Source of the DNA: TOLSYN sp963849065
GTDB lineage: Bacteria > Acidobacteriota > Terriglobia > Terriglobales > Acidobacteriaceae
Assembly (NCBI GenBank): GCA_963849065.1
Contig: CAWKFM010000005.1
Location: 1,364,001 to 1,428,000 of the forward strand
DNA length: 64,000 nt
Direction: 5' to 3'
In this document: one piece after another, positions 1-8,100 of the stretch
Layout: each line of letters starts with the position of its first letter
Position numbering within the stretch: the first letter of the stretch is position 1
Notes under the pieces: generated by a model
The model's input: the letters and a program-made list of their open reading frames with translations, nothing else
Databases searched by the model: none
What the model was told of the DNA's origin: nothing
Made by a program: the position numbers and the translations under genes

Positions 1-55
1 GAGGTTCCTGGCGATACCTCGTTTTGGAGATCGTGGCAGTGATCCCTATCGGATT

Positions 56-478
56 TCAGCGCCCCGCCTTCTTCGACGCTTCCCACACCGGGCGATAATC
101 GTAGGTCGGATAGAACTCTGTTCGGAACGCGCCCCATGCGCCATGCTCGATCTGGAGATTCACCTCGCGAAGTTTGGCAGGCGGAAAGCGCAGGGTGACC
201 ACCTGCCCAATCCCCATCATCACGTACCACGACACCACTTCCACTCCCGGTGGCGGAAAACTCTTCTGAAAGCCAGTCTTCTCCAGATGGGCATTGATCT
301 CGTCCAGCGTCTTTGTCTCGTCGTGCCGCAGGAAGATGGTCATCATCATCAAGTCGGCATTGGACGTAGCGGAGGTCTGCGCGTTCGCCGTGGCCCCCGC
401 GATTATGGCGGTGGCCAGCGTGGCGGTAGCGTTCCGAAAAAACTCACGGCGTGTAGGCTGATTAGCTTCCTGCGGCAT
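56..478 (-). CDS. Tat-exported hypothetical protein
   Basis: 140 aa. I do not recognise the family. The N-terminus has a twin-arginine motif (RREFFRN, residues 10-16) followed by a hydrophobic Ala/Thr-rich stretch and a likely cleavage site after ANA, so the mature protein of about 105 residues is probably exported folded by the Tat system. The mature part has a compact alpha/beta look (MMTIFLRHDETKTLDEINAHLEK, then VVSWYVMMGIGQVVTLRF) with no catalytic motif I can name. The ATG has a GGAG about 11 nt upstream. The gene stands alone and is divergent from the nuclease-like gene. Confidence 0.7.
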   Translation of the reverse strand: MPQEANQPTRREFFRNATATLATAIIAGATANAQTSATSNADLMMMTIFLRHDETKTLDEINAHLEKTGFQKSFPPPGVEVVSWYVMMGIGQVVTLRFPPAKLREVNLQIEHGAWGAFRTEFYPTYDYRPVWEASKKAGR

Positions 479-708
479 TAAGGGGCATCTCCGTTCTGGA
501 ATCCTGTCGAAACCGACAGTTCTGGGATGACTCGACGCCGGGCAATGATGCCGGAAGCATTTGAGCCGAACTGGATTCGGTCTGGCTTGCGTCTTCGTCC
601 TTTATTCGCCTACCATTGAGCCCGTGGAATACTCACCCCCTGCAAGGAAGAAGGACGGGAGGATTCTCGTGCTGGCCGGTGCCAACCTCACTGACAGGTG
701 GTGAGGGC

Positions 709-1344
709 ATGCTCTCTGCGCAGACCCCGTCATTGCCGCCTCAGTCCCGTATTGCCTATCGGAGGCTGGGCAGGTCTGCAAGAGCTGGCTCAATTTATGA
801 GCTGATTGCTGACCTGCGGTTGCGTCTTCCTGCGCTGTGGCAGCGAGCGTACACGGCTGCGGCCTGCCATATCCCGAACATCATCCACGTCGAGTACGGG
901 ACGTTCGATTACATCTGTGACTCCTATTCAGAGATGGAGGCTCTGGGCGAGGTTGCATTCGACCAGAGAGTGCGGGACCGCGTCGTCGGAGTTCTTGGAA
1001 TCTCATTGCCGATGCGCGGTCGTCGGCGAGGCTCACTGCCAAAGGGCTGGGTGGAGCATCCTGAAGAGGTCGATGGCGGCGGTCGTGACAAGGGGCATTT
1101 CATCGCCCACGCGATAGGAGGCGGACTCGACATGAACGTCTTCTCGCAAGCGCGTGACCTGAACCGAGGGATATCCGAGCAGGGCAAGCTGTACCGGATG
1201 ATGGAGAGGTACTGCTACGAGAATGCTGGGACATTCTGCTTTTCTCGCCCGGTCTACAACGATGCGACCAGCATTCCCCGGTGGGTGGAGTTCGGCTTGC
1301 TTCGGGACGATGGCAGTCTTTGGGTTGAGGTCTTCGAGAATTGA
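709..1344 (+). CDS. DNA/RNA non-specific endonuclease-like protein
   Basis: 211 aa from the ATG at 709, chosen because GGTGGTGAG lies just upstream; an in-frame ATG at 616 would add 31 low-complexity residues. The C-terminal half carries DKGHFIAHAIGGG followed by DMNVFSQ and LNRG. This matches the D-R-G-H ... N-x-x-x-Q ... L-N pattern of the NucA/Endonuclease_NS_2 nuclease fold, where the His is the general base and the Asn binds the metal. Here the Arg of DRGH is Lys. No signal peptide is visible, so the product may stay in the cytoplasm or act as a toxin-like nuclease. No immunity-type partner is obvious nearby. The family call is moderate; activity is inferred. Confidence 0.6.
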   Translation: MLSAQTPSLPPQSRIAYRRLGRSARAGSIYELIADLRLRLPALWQRAYTAAACHIPNIIHVEYGTFDYICDSYSEMEALGEVAFDQRVRDRVVGVLGISLPMRGRRRGSLPKGWVEHPEEVDGGGRDKGHFIAHAIGGGLDMNVFSQARDLNRGISEQGKLYRMMERYCYENAGTFCFSRPVYNDATSIPRWVEFGLLRDDGSLWVEVFEN

Positions 1345-1459
1345 CCGCTATCACGGGCGTTCTTCTGACCGCCGACGTCCGGTCAATTGAATCGGCAATG
1401 CAGACGGAGAACACGGGAGATCGAGCACGGCCACTGCTCCTGAATGCTGGAAGGCGCTG

Positions 1460-1978
1460 TTAGGAATAGCGAGCGTGTGAGAACTCGACGCCGTATTCTG
1501 ACATGCCTGACTCCATGTCCCGCATCCAAAGAATCCGTCCATCCTGAAAGATGTTTTGACCGCCTTCGGTGTAATACGTCGCAATCGAAACCGGAGCTTC
1601 CGGACGGAACTTCTCGAAGGTTCTGAAGCACATCCCATTCCGGCTAATGTTTGGCATGTCCGCCATGACGCCGCTTGAACCTGCTGTGCGAATGCAGGCC
1701 TTCACATCCCTACAAGGAATTCGGTTACAACGGCGTCTTTCAACGAAAGTGGTGCGGCGTTGTACGGGAAATCTGTCGCGACCGGTGACAACGTCTTCCG
1801 ACCGCCCGTAATAGTTCGGCGTACTGAATTCCAACTTTGCACCGCACAGAGGACAATACGGATGAGTTTTGGAATATCCGACCGTATGCGCGCACGCAGC
1901 GCACTGCACTTTTCGCGATGCCGAACTGCTTTCTTCCCACGTGGAAGATGTTTCGAACTCATCGTCTCTTCTGGCCAT
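1460..1978 (-). CDS. Zinc-ribbon PilZ domain protein
   Basis: 172 aa from the ATG at 1978 (AGGGTG about 10 nt upstream). The open frame continues upstream to 2314, but that stretch has no protein-like character. Residues about 25-50 hold two CxxC knuckles (CAAC and CPLC) typical of a small zinc ribbon. Residues about 80-170 form a PilZ-like beta-barrel: a basic RRRCNR entry motif, then NISRNGMCF, matching the (D/N)xSxxG c-di-GMP signature, and a C-terminal ILWMRD...EYGVEF strand pair. Binding of c-di-GMP is plausible but unproven. The gene stands alone. The zinc ribbon in front of PilZ suggests a docking or DNA/protein-contact module. Confidence 0.75.
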   Translation of the reverse strand: MARRDDEFETSSTWEESSSASRKVQCAACAHTVGYSKTHPYCPLCGAKLEFSTPNYYGRSEDVVTGRDRFPVQRRTTFVERRRCNRIPCRDVKACIRTAGSSGVMADMPNISRNGMCFRTFEKFRPEAPVSIATYYTEGGQNIFQDGRILWMRDMESGMSEYGVEFSHARYS

Positions 1979-2358
1979 AGGTGCACCCTGCGAAGTCGCA
2001 TCGAATGCTGCGGACGACGCGCACTCAGCCGATATGATAGCCGGGACTGTCCTTTTTGTGGTACCTAGTTTGGCTGCGACAGTCAGATGGTCGGCAGGGT
2101 TGTGCGATTTCCGTTTATAAATCTGGTACCAGGGCGGCATAAATGGAAGGCGAGGCCCCCAGCGCGATAATGGGCACAGGATGTTCACCGACTCCCCACC
2201 GCGAGAGATCGAGAGCTGAGCACACCTTCGGGAGCGAGGAACGGTTGGGCTTGGCGGATACCTCTTTGGGGATGAAGCCTTGGACACGGCGTAGCCGCAA
2301 GTGGCGAACTTCATGAATTTTCGAAAGGAACCCCAAAGCGGTTTTAGAGTGAAAACCC
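1979..2358. other. Intergenic region, no gene seen
   Basis: 380 nt between the divergent PilZ and DUF2891 genes. The minus-strand frame of the PilZ gene stays open across it but lacks a convincing start or protein-like composition. I see no RNA gene or strong hairpin. It must carry both promoters. Confidence 0.5.
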
Positions 2359-3399
2359 ATGCCCTTGATGCTTGACGTCAACGCTGCCGAGCGGTTCGCG
2401 AATCTAGCACTGGCGTGCGTACACCGCGAATATCCCAACAAAATCGCCCACGCCCTCAGGAGCGATGCCGACGCATTGCCACCGAGAAAGCTGAGCCCGG
2501 CTTTCTATGGCTGCTATGACTGGCACTCATCTGTACATGGGCACTGGCTGTTGGCTCGACTCGCACGAACATTTCCCGATGCCGGATTCACGCCAAGAGC
2601 CATCGAAGCTCTTAATCAAAGCCTGACGGCAGAGAACATCTTGCAGGAGACCGCGTATCTCCAAGGTGAAGGACGGGGCGCATTCGAGCGTCCTTACGGC
2701 TTGGCGTGGCTGCTGCAACTCGGCGCGGAGTTGCGGGAGTGGGGCGACCCGGTTGGGCGGCACCTGGCCGCTAGTTTGCGCCGCTTGGAGAATGTTGTGG
2801 TGGAGCGGCTGAGCAACTGGCTACCGAAGCTGCCGTATCCGGTGCGGTCGGGAGAGCACTCCCAGACCGCTTTTGCCATCGGTTTAGCGCTCGACTACGC
2901 ACGCATTGCTGGGTGTGTCGATTTTGCCGAACTGCTGATGGCGAAAGCTCGGCAGTTCTATCTCGCGGATGCGGATTGTCCACTGGCATACGAGCCGTCC
3001 GGCGAGGACTTCCTTTCGCCGGGGCTCGGCGAGGCAGACGTGATGCGACGTTTGCTCCCTCGAGTTGATTTCGCCGATTGGCTGCGAAAGTTCATGCCCC
3101 AGATTCCGGCGAGTGGGAATGACCACTGGTTGCAACCAGTGGTCTCGCCTGACCCAAGCGACGGAAAACTAGCGCACTTGGACGGCTTGAACTTGAGCCG
3201 GGCTTGGATGCTGGAGGGCATCGCTGCCGGATTGCCACACGACGATGAGCGGCTCCCGTCGATCAACGCTGCCGCCGAAGCACACAGAGATGCTGGTCTG
3301 GCGGCGGTTACTGGGGAGCATTATGAAGGCGGTCACTGGCTGGGGAGTTTCGCCGTCTATCTGGCAACAGGTCGGGGGATTTCGAGTGACAGTGGGTGA
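2359..3399 (+). CDS. DUF2891 family protein
   Basis: 346 aa, cytoplasmic, no signal peptide. The sequence matches the DUF2891 family: an N-terminal NKIAHAL...LSPAFYGCYDWHSSVHGHW motif, then GRGAFERPYGLAWLL and SGEHSQTAFAIGLALDYAR, and a C-terminal GEHYEGGHWLGSFAVYLATGR. The repeated aromatic/His motifs suggest an (alpha/alpha)6-barrel like those of glycan-active enzymes, but the substrate is unknown. The start is either the ATG at 2359 or the one at 2368; neither has a clear ribosome-binding site. It lies upstream of the truncated haemoglobin gene on the same strand with a 156-nt gap. Confidence 0.75.
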   Translation: MPLMLDVNAAERFANLALACVHREYPNKIAHALRSDADALPPRKLSPAFYGCYDWHSSVHGHWLLARLARTFPDAGFTPRAIEALNQSLTAENILQETAYLQGEGRGAFERPYGLAWLLQLGAELREWGDPVGRHLAASLRRLENVVVERLSNWLPKLPYPVRSGEHSQTAFAIGLALDYARIAGCVDFAELLMAKARQFYLADADCPLAYEPSGEDFLSPGLGEADVMRRLLPRVDFADWLRKFMPQIPASGNDHWLQPVVSPDPSDGKLAHLDGLNLSRAWMLEGIAAGLPHDDERLPSINAAAEAHRDAGLAAVTGEHYEGGHWLGSFAVYLATGRGISSDSG

Positions 3400-3555
3400 T
3401 GCCGTGGGCAATGCGCGTTGCAGCACGCGTTGCAGCAGAGGTGGCTGGAGGGCTTGAGCGGGTGTAAGCTTGGAAGCATCCCCAGCCGCGCCAGCCAGAT
3501 ATCCTGTGTACCGACGAGGCCGCGCTGCCTCACTGGCGCGGAGAGCAGACAATCG

Positions 3556-3981
3556 ATGACGAACATTCGAGTTCTCACCCTGTATGAGCGGATTGGCGGC
3601 GAGGTAACGGTCAATCGGCTGGTGGAATACTTCTACAGCCGGATGGATTCGCTGGCGGAAGCCCAAGCGATCCGCGCCATGCACGCAGCCGATCTTGCGC
3701 CAACGAAAGCCGCCCTCAAGCAGTATCTGACCGAGTGGCTAGGCGGGCCCAAACTTTATTCAGCGGAGAAAGGTTCTCCAAGATTGCGCAAACGTCATAT
3801 GCATGTCGCAATCGGCGAAGCCGAGCGCGATGCTTGGCTACTGTGCATGCGCGAGACGATGGAGGAGGTCATTACAGACGCGCAGGCACGCCATGAGATT
3901 TATCTGTCCATCGAGAAGCTCGCCGACTGGATGCGCAACACGGCTGGCAATCCCCACGATACCAGCGGCAGCCACCCCTGA
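3556..3981 (+). CDS. Group II truncated haemoglobin
   Basis: 141 aa from the ATG at 3556 (GGAGAG upstream). The protein is a 2-over-2 globin: YERIGGEVTVNRLVEYFYSRM at the N-terminus (helices A/B), YLTEWLGGP (helix E), and LRKRHMHVAIGEAERDAWLLCM, which contains the proximal haem His after LRKR and the group-II Trp in DAWLLCM. Group II truncated globins bind O2 or NO and are linked to redox and nitrosative stress. The tandem universal stress protein downstream is consistent with a stress setting, although the two are separated by about 220 nt. Confidence 0.85.
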   Translation: MTNIRVLTLYERIGGEVTVNRLVEYFYSRMDSLAEAQAIRAMHAADLAPTKAALKQYLTEWLGGPKLYSAEKGSPRLRKRHMHVAIGEAERDAWLLCMRETMEEVITDAQARHEIYLSIEKLADWMRNTAGNPHDTSGSHP

Positions 3982-4202
3982 TCGGCTCTTCGACAACGTC
4001 TAGGGAGAAATGCACCATACAATTGGGCGGAGCGCACGCCGGCAGCCCGGCATTCGGCGGCTCGGGGCCTTCAGCCAACGCCTTTGCGGCAACCGTGGGC
4101 GGCGGCGTGGACCTGAACGAAAGATTGCATGCACCCAAACCGGGTTGTGGACATTCCAACTAAAGGGACCCAGCTTCAGTCCAGTTCCCCTAAAGGTGCG
4201 CG

Positions 4203-5069
4203 ATGCTGGAGATCAAGAAGATTCTTTTGCCAGTTGATTTTCCGCATGCCTCTTTGAGTGTCCTTCGTCAGGCTGCGATCTTGGCCCATCATTTTCATTC
4301 TGAAATCGTAGTGCTGCACGTGGTGCCGCCGCTGGGCCACACCGTCGATTTGCACGATGACTCTCCCAGGCTTACCGCCTCGGAAATGCTCGCCCGGGCA
4401 GTTCAGCAGGCCCAGAAATACCTGGACCAGTCCCTGGGACCGGAGTTCGACGGCATCGTCATTGAACGCGTGTTGGCCACAGGCGACCCGGCTCGCTCAG
4501 TGGTGCGAACGTCCGAGGAAAAAGGCGCCGAATTGATCATGATGCCATCCTTTGGGTACACGTTCAGCCAGTTTCTATTAGGGTCGGTGACGGCCAAAGT
4601 ACTGCACGGGACCGAGTGCCCGGTGTGGACCGGCGCACATGTGGAAGAACCTCCGGAGCAGGAGTTTGCGATCCGCAACGTTCTATGTGCGGTCGATTTT
4701 AAGCCGCATAGCCACAGGACCGTGAGCTGGGCCGTGAATCTGGCGGCCGAATTCGGAGCCCGCCTTACGCTCGCCCACGTCACGGCCTCGGTGGAGGTCT
4801 GGGGACCCGGCGGCACCCACGTCAATCCGAGATGCCAGGATGAGCTGGTCGGTGCGGCAAATGAACATCTGGCAGAACTCCAGAAGACCATGGGCACGGA
4901 TGCGGAGGCATTGATCGCCAGTGGTGACGTGCCCAAGGTGCTGAGCGAAGCGGTCACGCAGACCAAAGCAGACCTGCTGATAACAGGTTCCCGCCCGTAC
5001 GGCGGTCACCTCCGGACGCATGGCTATGCAATCATCTGCGCGGTGCCGATTCCGGTTCTGAGCGTGTGA
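4203..5069 (+). CDS. Tandem universal stress protein (UspA family)
   Basis: 288 aa with two UspA domains. Domain 1 (about 1-145) starts KKILLPVDF and ends LLGSVTAKVLHGTECPV, close to the G-2x-G-9x-G(S/T) ATP-binding type. Domain 2 (about 158-288) starts RNVLCAVDF and ends HLRTHGYAIICAVPIPVLSV; its nucleotide loop is degenerate. This asymmetry suggests that only the first domain binds ATP. AAGGTG precedes the ATG. Soluble cytoplasmic stress-adaptation factor; no specific partner can be read from the sequence. Confidence 0.9.
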   Translation: MLEIKKILLPVDFPHASLSVLRQAAILAHHFHSEIVVLHVVPPLGHTVDLHDDSPRLTASEMLARAVQQAQKYLDQSLGPEFDGIVIERVLATGDPARSVVRTSEEKGAELIMMPSFGYTFSQFLLGSVTAKVLHGTECPVWTGAHVEEPPEQEFAIRNVLCAVDFKPHSHRTVSWAVNLAAEFGARLTLAHVTASVEVWGPGGTHVNPRCQDELVGAANEHLAELQKTMGTDAEALIASGDVPKVLSEAVTQTKADLLITGSRPYGGHLRTHGYAIICAVPIPVLSV

Positions 5070-5118
5070 AAGCAGAGGGTCATTCTGAAGCTTTCGCTAT
5101 GCTTTTCGAGAAGGATAA

Positions 5119-6087
5119 TCAATGGTGCCGCGCGAAATAGGCAAGCAGCGTCAGCAGCGGCGGCGTCAGTGCGAGGCCGATGTAGGGCACGGCGTTCATT
5201 GTCCAACTCCGTAGCCGGCTTTGGCGATGACAAGGCTGCTCGGGAGCAGAGGCTGAAGCCTGCTCGGGATATTGCAGATCCCGGGCGAGATTATGTGCGG
5301 AAGCATAGCGCTCCTTGGGATTTCTTGCCAGAGCACGCAGCAGAATGTTTGCCATGCTCTGAGAGATGTCCGGATCGATCTCGCGCGGCGATGGCGGATC
5401 GTTCCGCAGTCTCGCATTCATGACAATCCATGCGTTGTCACCCTGAAAAGGGACCTGCCCGGTCAGCATCTCGTAAAGCATCACGCCAACGGCATAGATA
5501 TCGCTGCGAAAATCGCCCCGTTTGCCTTGTACCTGCTCGGGCGAGATGTAATCGGGAGTTCCTATCGTCGGCGACAGTTTGCCGAACGTGAGGCGCCGGG
5601 CGCCTGCCTGGGCGGCAATGCCAAAATCGAGCAGCTTGATGTTGTCATCGGAATCGAGCATGATATTTTCCGGTTTTAAATCGCGATGCACGATGCCGCG
5701 GCTGTGAACGTAATCCAGTACATCGCAGATCTGCTGCGCAATGCCGACGGCGCGCTCGGCAGAAAACTTGCCCTGCTCACGCAACAGTTCGCGCAGCAGT
5801 TTTCCCTCCGCCCACTCCATCACCATGTAGGTGCTGTTTTTCTCAGCGCGGAGCACTTTTACGATGCCCGGATGATCCAGGCACTGACCAATCTCCTTCT
5901 CGCGCCGGAAACGCTCGAAGAAAACAGGATCGCTCTCCACTTCTAAATGCGGAACCTTAATGGCAACCTGCTGTCCGGTTCGCATATCCCTGGCACGGAA
6001 TATGGTGGCCATGCCGCTGTGAGCCACCACGGTTTCAAGTTGGAAATGATCCAACTGTTCGCCGGCTTGTACTAAACACATTGCCAT
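5119..6087 (-). CDS. Membrane-anchored Ser/Thr protein kinase
   Basis: 322 aa from the ATG at 6087. A complete Hanks-type kinase domain covers residues about 14-275: catalytic Lys44 (VAIKV), HRDLKPEN (134-141), DFG (154-156), GTPDYISPEQ activation segment and DIYAVGVMLYEMLTG. The glycine-rich loop is degenerate: AHSGMA replaces the usual G-x-G-G-M-A, although the last Gly is kept. A single hydrophobic segment near residues 297-317 with a short HH tail would anchor it with the kinase inside. There is no PASTA or sensor domain outside. The preceding gene, a 67-aa membrane protein, ends 4 nt before this start, so the two are probably co-expressed and may interact. Confidence 0.88.
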   Translation of the reverse strand: MAMCLVQAGEQLDHFQLETVVAHSGMATIFRARDMRTGQQVAIKVPHLEVESDPVFFERFRREKEIGQCLDHPGIVKVLRAEKNSTYMVMEWAEGKLLRELLREQGKFSAERAVGIAQQICDVLDYVHSRGIVHRDLKPENIMLDSDDNIKLLDFGIAAQAGARRLTFGKLSPTIGTPDYISPEQVQGKRGDFRSDIYAVGVMLYEMLTGQVPFQGDNAWIVMNARLRNDPPSPREIDPDISQSMANILLRALARNPKERYASAHNLARDLQYPEQASASAPEQPCHRQSRLRSWTMNAVPYIGLALTPPLLTLLAYFARHH

Positions 6088-6091
6088 AGCG

Positions 6092-6295
6092 TTAGCGCAC
6101 CAAGCCTGCGCGTGAGGCCACACCTGGTTTCCAGCCGGGGACACTGCCTTCACCCTTCCACACGTACACGCTCGGTGCGATCCGCTCAACGCGACAGGTG
6201 CGCGGGGCCTTTTCATCGCTGAGTTTTATGAAGAAGCAAACGTAAAACGTGATCGCGGCAGCAGAGAGAATGGTCATCAGCAGCAGCACCGCCAT
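6092..6295 (-). CDS. Small single-pass membrane protein
   Basis: 67 aa from the ATG at 6295, fixed by a strong GGGAGGA ribosome-binding site. Residues 1-24 form one hydrophobic helix (MAVLLLMTILSAAAITFYVCFFI); the rest is a short basic domain with a W-K-G-E-G and W-K-P pattern. I do not recognise the family. It ends 4 nt before the Ser/Thr kinase start and so is the first gene of a two-gene operon. It may be a sensor, adaptor or substrate of that kinase, but this is inference from position only. Confidence 0.6.
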   Translation of the reverse strand: MAVLLLMTILSAAAITFYVCFFIKLSDEKAPRTCRVERIAPSVYVWKGEGSVPGWKPGVASRAGLVR

Positions 6296-6673
6296 GGTTC
6301 CTCCCGATCGAATCCGCGCCGTCAAAATCGCGGCGTGACTCAATCAATTGGATAACGTGCTGCCTAAATGGCGAATAGAAAGTAGCTAAAACTTTCTTAA
6401 GGCTGTCCCTGGGCGCTCGCCATCGGATGAACCCAATCCGCCTTAAGGTTGGTTATGGAATCTTCTTTCGCTCCGAGAGCGATGTTTTTCCCTCGCCGAG
6501 TTGCGGCGTGTATTCCGGCGAAGCAGGGCAAAAAAGCGCCCCGGCGGAACAGTCGCGGAGTTTTCGCCCTGTGATCCAACCTTCTTCCTTCCCGCCTCAT
6601 CTGGACAGTGCACGATCTCGCGATCAAGCCAGCGACCTCATGCATGGCCCTCAATTGGGTAAAAGGGGAAGCA
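6296..6673. other. Divergent intergenic region
   Basis: 378 nt between the small membrane protein and the radical SAM gene, which are divergent, so it should hold both promoters. I see no RNA gene and no long inverted repeat. Short open frames here lack ribosome-binding sites and protein-like composition. Confidence 0.5.
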
Positions 6674-7975
6674 ATGCCGGAACAAAAAGAACTAAATGTT
6701 TTTACCGTCGACCCGCCGTCGCACCGTCTGGATGTGCCGTTGCATGATTTGCTGATGAAACCGGCCGAGCGCTCGTCGGTTCCACTGCCGGGTGGAGCGC
6801 CGCAAACGCTGCCCGAGCCGGTCTTTCCACAGAAACCCGAGCTGATGAATGCGCCCGATGAGGACTTCTTTCCCAAGAACGGCGTCCGCCACTATAAGGC
6901 GGAGCACATTTACCGCTCGATGAAAGGCTGGGCATTTCCATACTTCCGCTCGCGCCTGTTGCCCGGCGACTTTCATCCCTTGATTGCGTATCTGTTCAAC
7001 GAGTGGAAGTGCAACCTCGATTGCCATTACTGCTGGGCCTTCGACAACAGCGTCAAGGGCATGACCGAAGACATCGCCAAGCGCTCCATCGACTGGCTGC
7101 ACGATACCGGTTGCCGGGTGCTTGCCCTGATGGGCGGCGAGCCTCTGCTGCGTCCGGATTTCGCGCACAAGATCATCTACTACGCCGCCAAGCGCGACTT
7201 CTGGGTTTACCTGCCGACCAACGGACGCCTGATGCGTCCCGCGGTGATCGACCGCATCTCCGACGCAGGCATCGGCGTTGTCAATCTCGCGGTGGATGCG
7301 TGGGATCTCAAGCCCGGACTGCCGAAGGCAATGGTCCCCATCCGCCAGTTTTACGATTACCTGGTCCGCAAGCAGTACAAGTACGGATACAGCGTCTTTC
7401 TGAACATCAACATCTGCCGCAACAATCTGGAAGATGTGCTGCAACTCACCGAACTGGCGCACGACACCGGCATTGCGACCGATTACCACATCTGCGAATC
7501 TCCCATGACCGATCAGCCGCAGTTCCAACACCTGCATGACAATGAGGTGTTCATCCGGCCCGAGGACATGCCCAAGGTTGCCGAAGTCATCGACTGGCTC
7601 ATCGACAAACAGCGCTCCGGCTACAAGATGGTGAACTCCGTCGAGCGGCTTGCCCAGATGAAGGATTTTCTGCAGGGCGATCTGGGAGACTGGAGCTGCC
7701 GCGCCGGTCACAATTCGCTCATCGTCCGGGTGGATGGGACGCTCGCGCCGTGCTTTCCCATGTACTCGGCCCACTATGATTGGGGCACCATCGAAAATCA
7801 CAAATTCGATAGCGGCCAATTAAAGGAGATGAAGAAGTCCTGCCAGCCGCATTGTTTCTCCACCCTGAATCACATCCTTGCCTTCTGCTACAACGACGCC
7901 CGTGTTCTGCGCTGGCTGCTCAAGCAGGCGGCACGCGGATTCCAGGGCGTCACCGGCAACATGGAGTCGGCTTAG
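6674..7975 (+). CDS. Radical SAM protein
   Basis: 433 aa from the ATG at 6674 (AAGGGGAAGC upstream). The 4Fe-4S/SAM site is C113-x3-C117-x2-C120 (CNLDCHYC), followed by GGEPLLRPD, the SAM-contact motif, so the catalytic core (about 105-290) is intact. The C-terminal part has extra cysteines (CRAGHNSLIVRVDGTLAPCFPMY and a later CQPHCF) in a SPASM/twitch-like arrangement, so auxiliary clusters are likely. The first 100 residues are a family-specific leader rich in Pro. No peptide precursor or maturation partner lies beside it, so the substrate is unknown. It converges on the ABC transporter operon. Confidence 0.85.
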   Translation: MPEQKELNVFTVDPPSHRLDVPLHDLLMKPAERSSVPLPGGAPQTLPEPVFPQKPELMNAPDEDFFPKNGVRHYKAEHIYRSMKGWAFPYFRSRLLPGDFHPLIAYLFNEWKCNLDCHYCWAFDNSVKGMTEDIAKRSIDWLHDTGCRVLALMGGEPLLRPDFAHKIIYYAAKRDFWVYLPTNGRLMRPAVIDRISDAGIGVVNLAVDAWDLKPGLPKAMVPIRQFYDYLVRKQYKYGYSVFLNINICRNNLEDVLQLTELAHDTGIATDYHICESPMTDQPQFQHLHDNEVFIRPEDMPKVAEVIDWLIDKQRSGYKMVNSVERLAQMKDFLQGDLGDWSCRAGHNSLIVRVDGTLAPCFPMYSAHYDWGTIENHKFDSGQLKEMKKSCQPHCFSTLNHILAFCYNDARVLRWLLKQAARGFQGVTGNMESA

Positions 7976-8100
7976 AAGGCTGCTGAAAAACGCGCCGAAG
8001 CAACAAGCAAGGCGCAAATAAATGTACAAACAGGCAATACATACCGCAATGGCTCATATGCTGAACAGCATCGAAACTGTTTTTCGGCAGCCGCTTAGGA
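7970..8100. mobile_element. MITE-like element with 8-bp target duplication
   Basis: A 115-bp non-coding segment (7978-8092) is bounded by 14-bp terminal inverted repeats, GGCTGCTGAAAAAC at the left and the complement of GGCTGCCGAAAAAC at the right (one mismatch). It is flanked by 8-bp direct repeats, GCTTAGAA (7970-7977) and GCTTAGGA (8093-8100), with one mismatch. This is the signature of a miniature transposable element moved by a transposase encoded elsewhere. The left copy of the duplication holds the stop codon of the radical SAM gene and the right copy that of the ABC permease gene. Confidence 0.65.

Noticed and set aside
1979..2314. N-terminal extension of the zinc-ribbon PilZ protein
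   Set aside because: The frame is open, but the sequence is not protein-like and a good start with a ribosome-binding site exists at 1978.
6692..7819. 375-codon minus-strand frame opposite the radical SAM gene
   Set aside because: Complement of a gene with an intact CxxxCxxC; no start signal.
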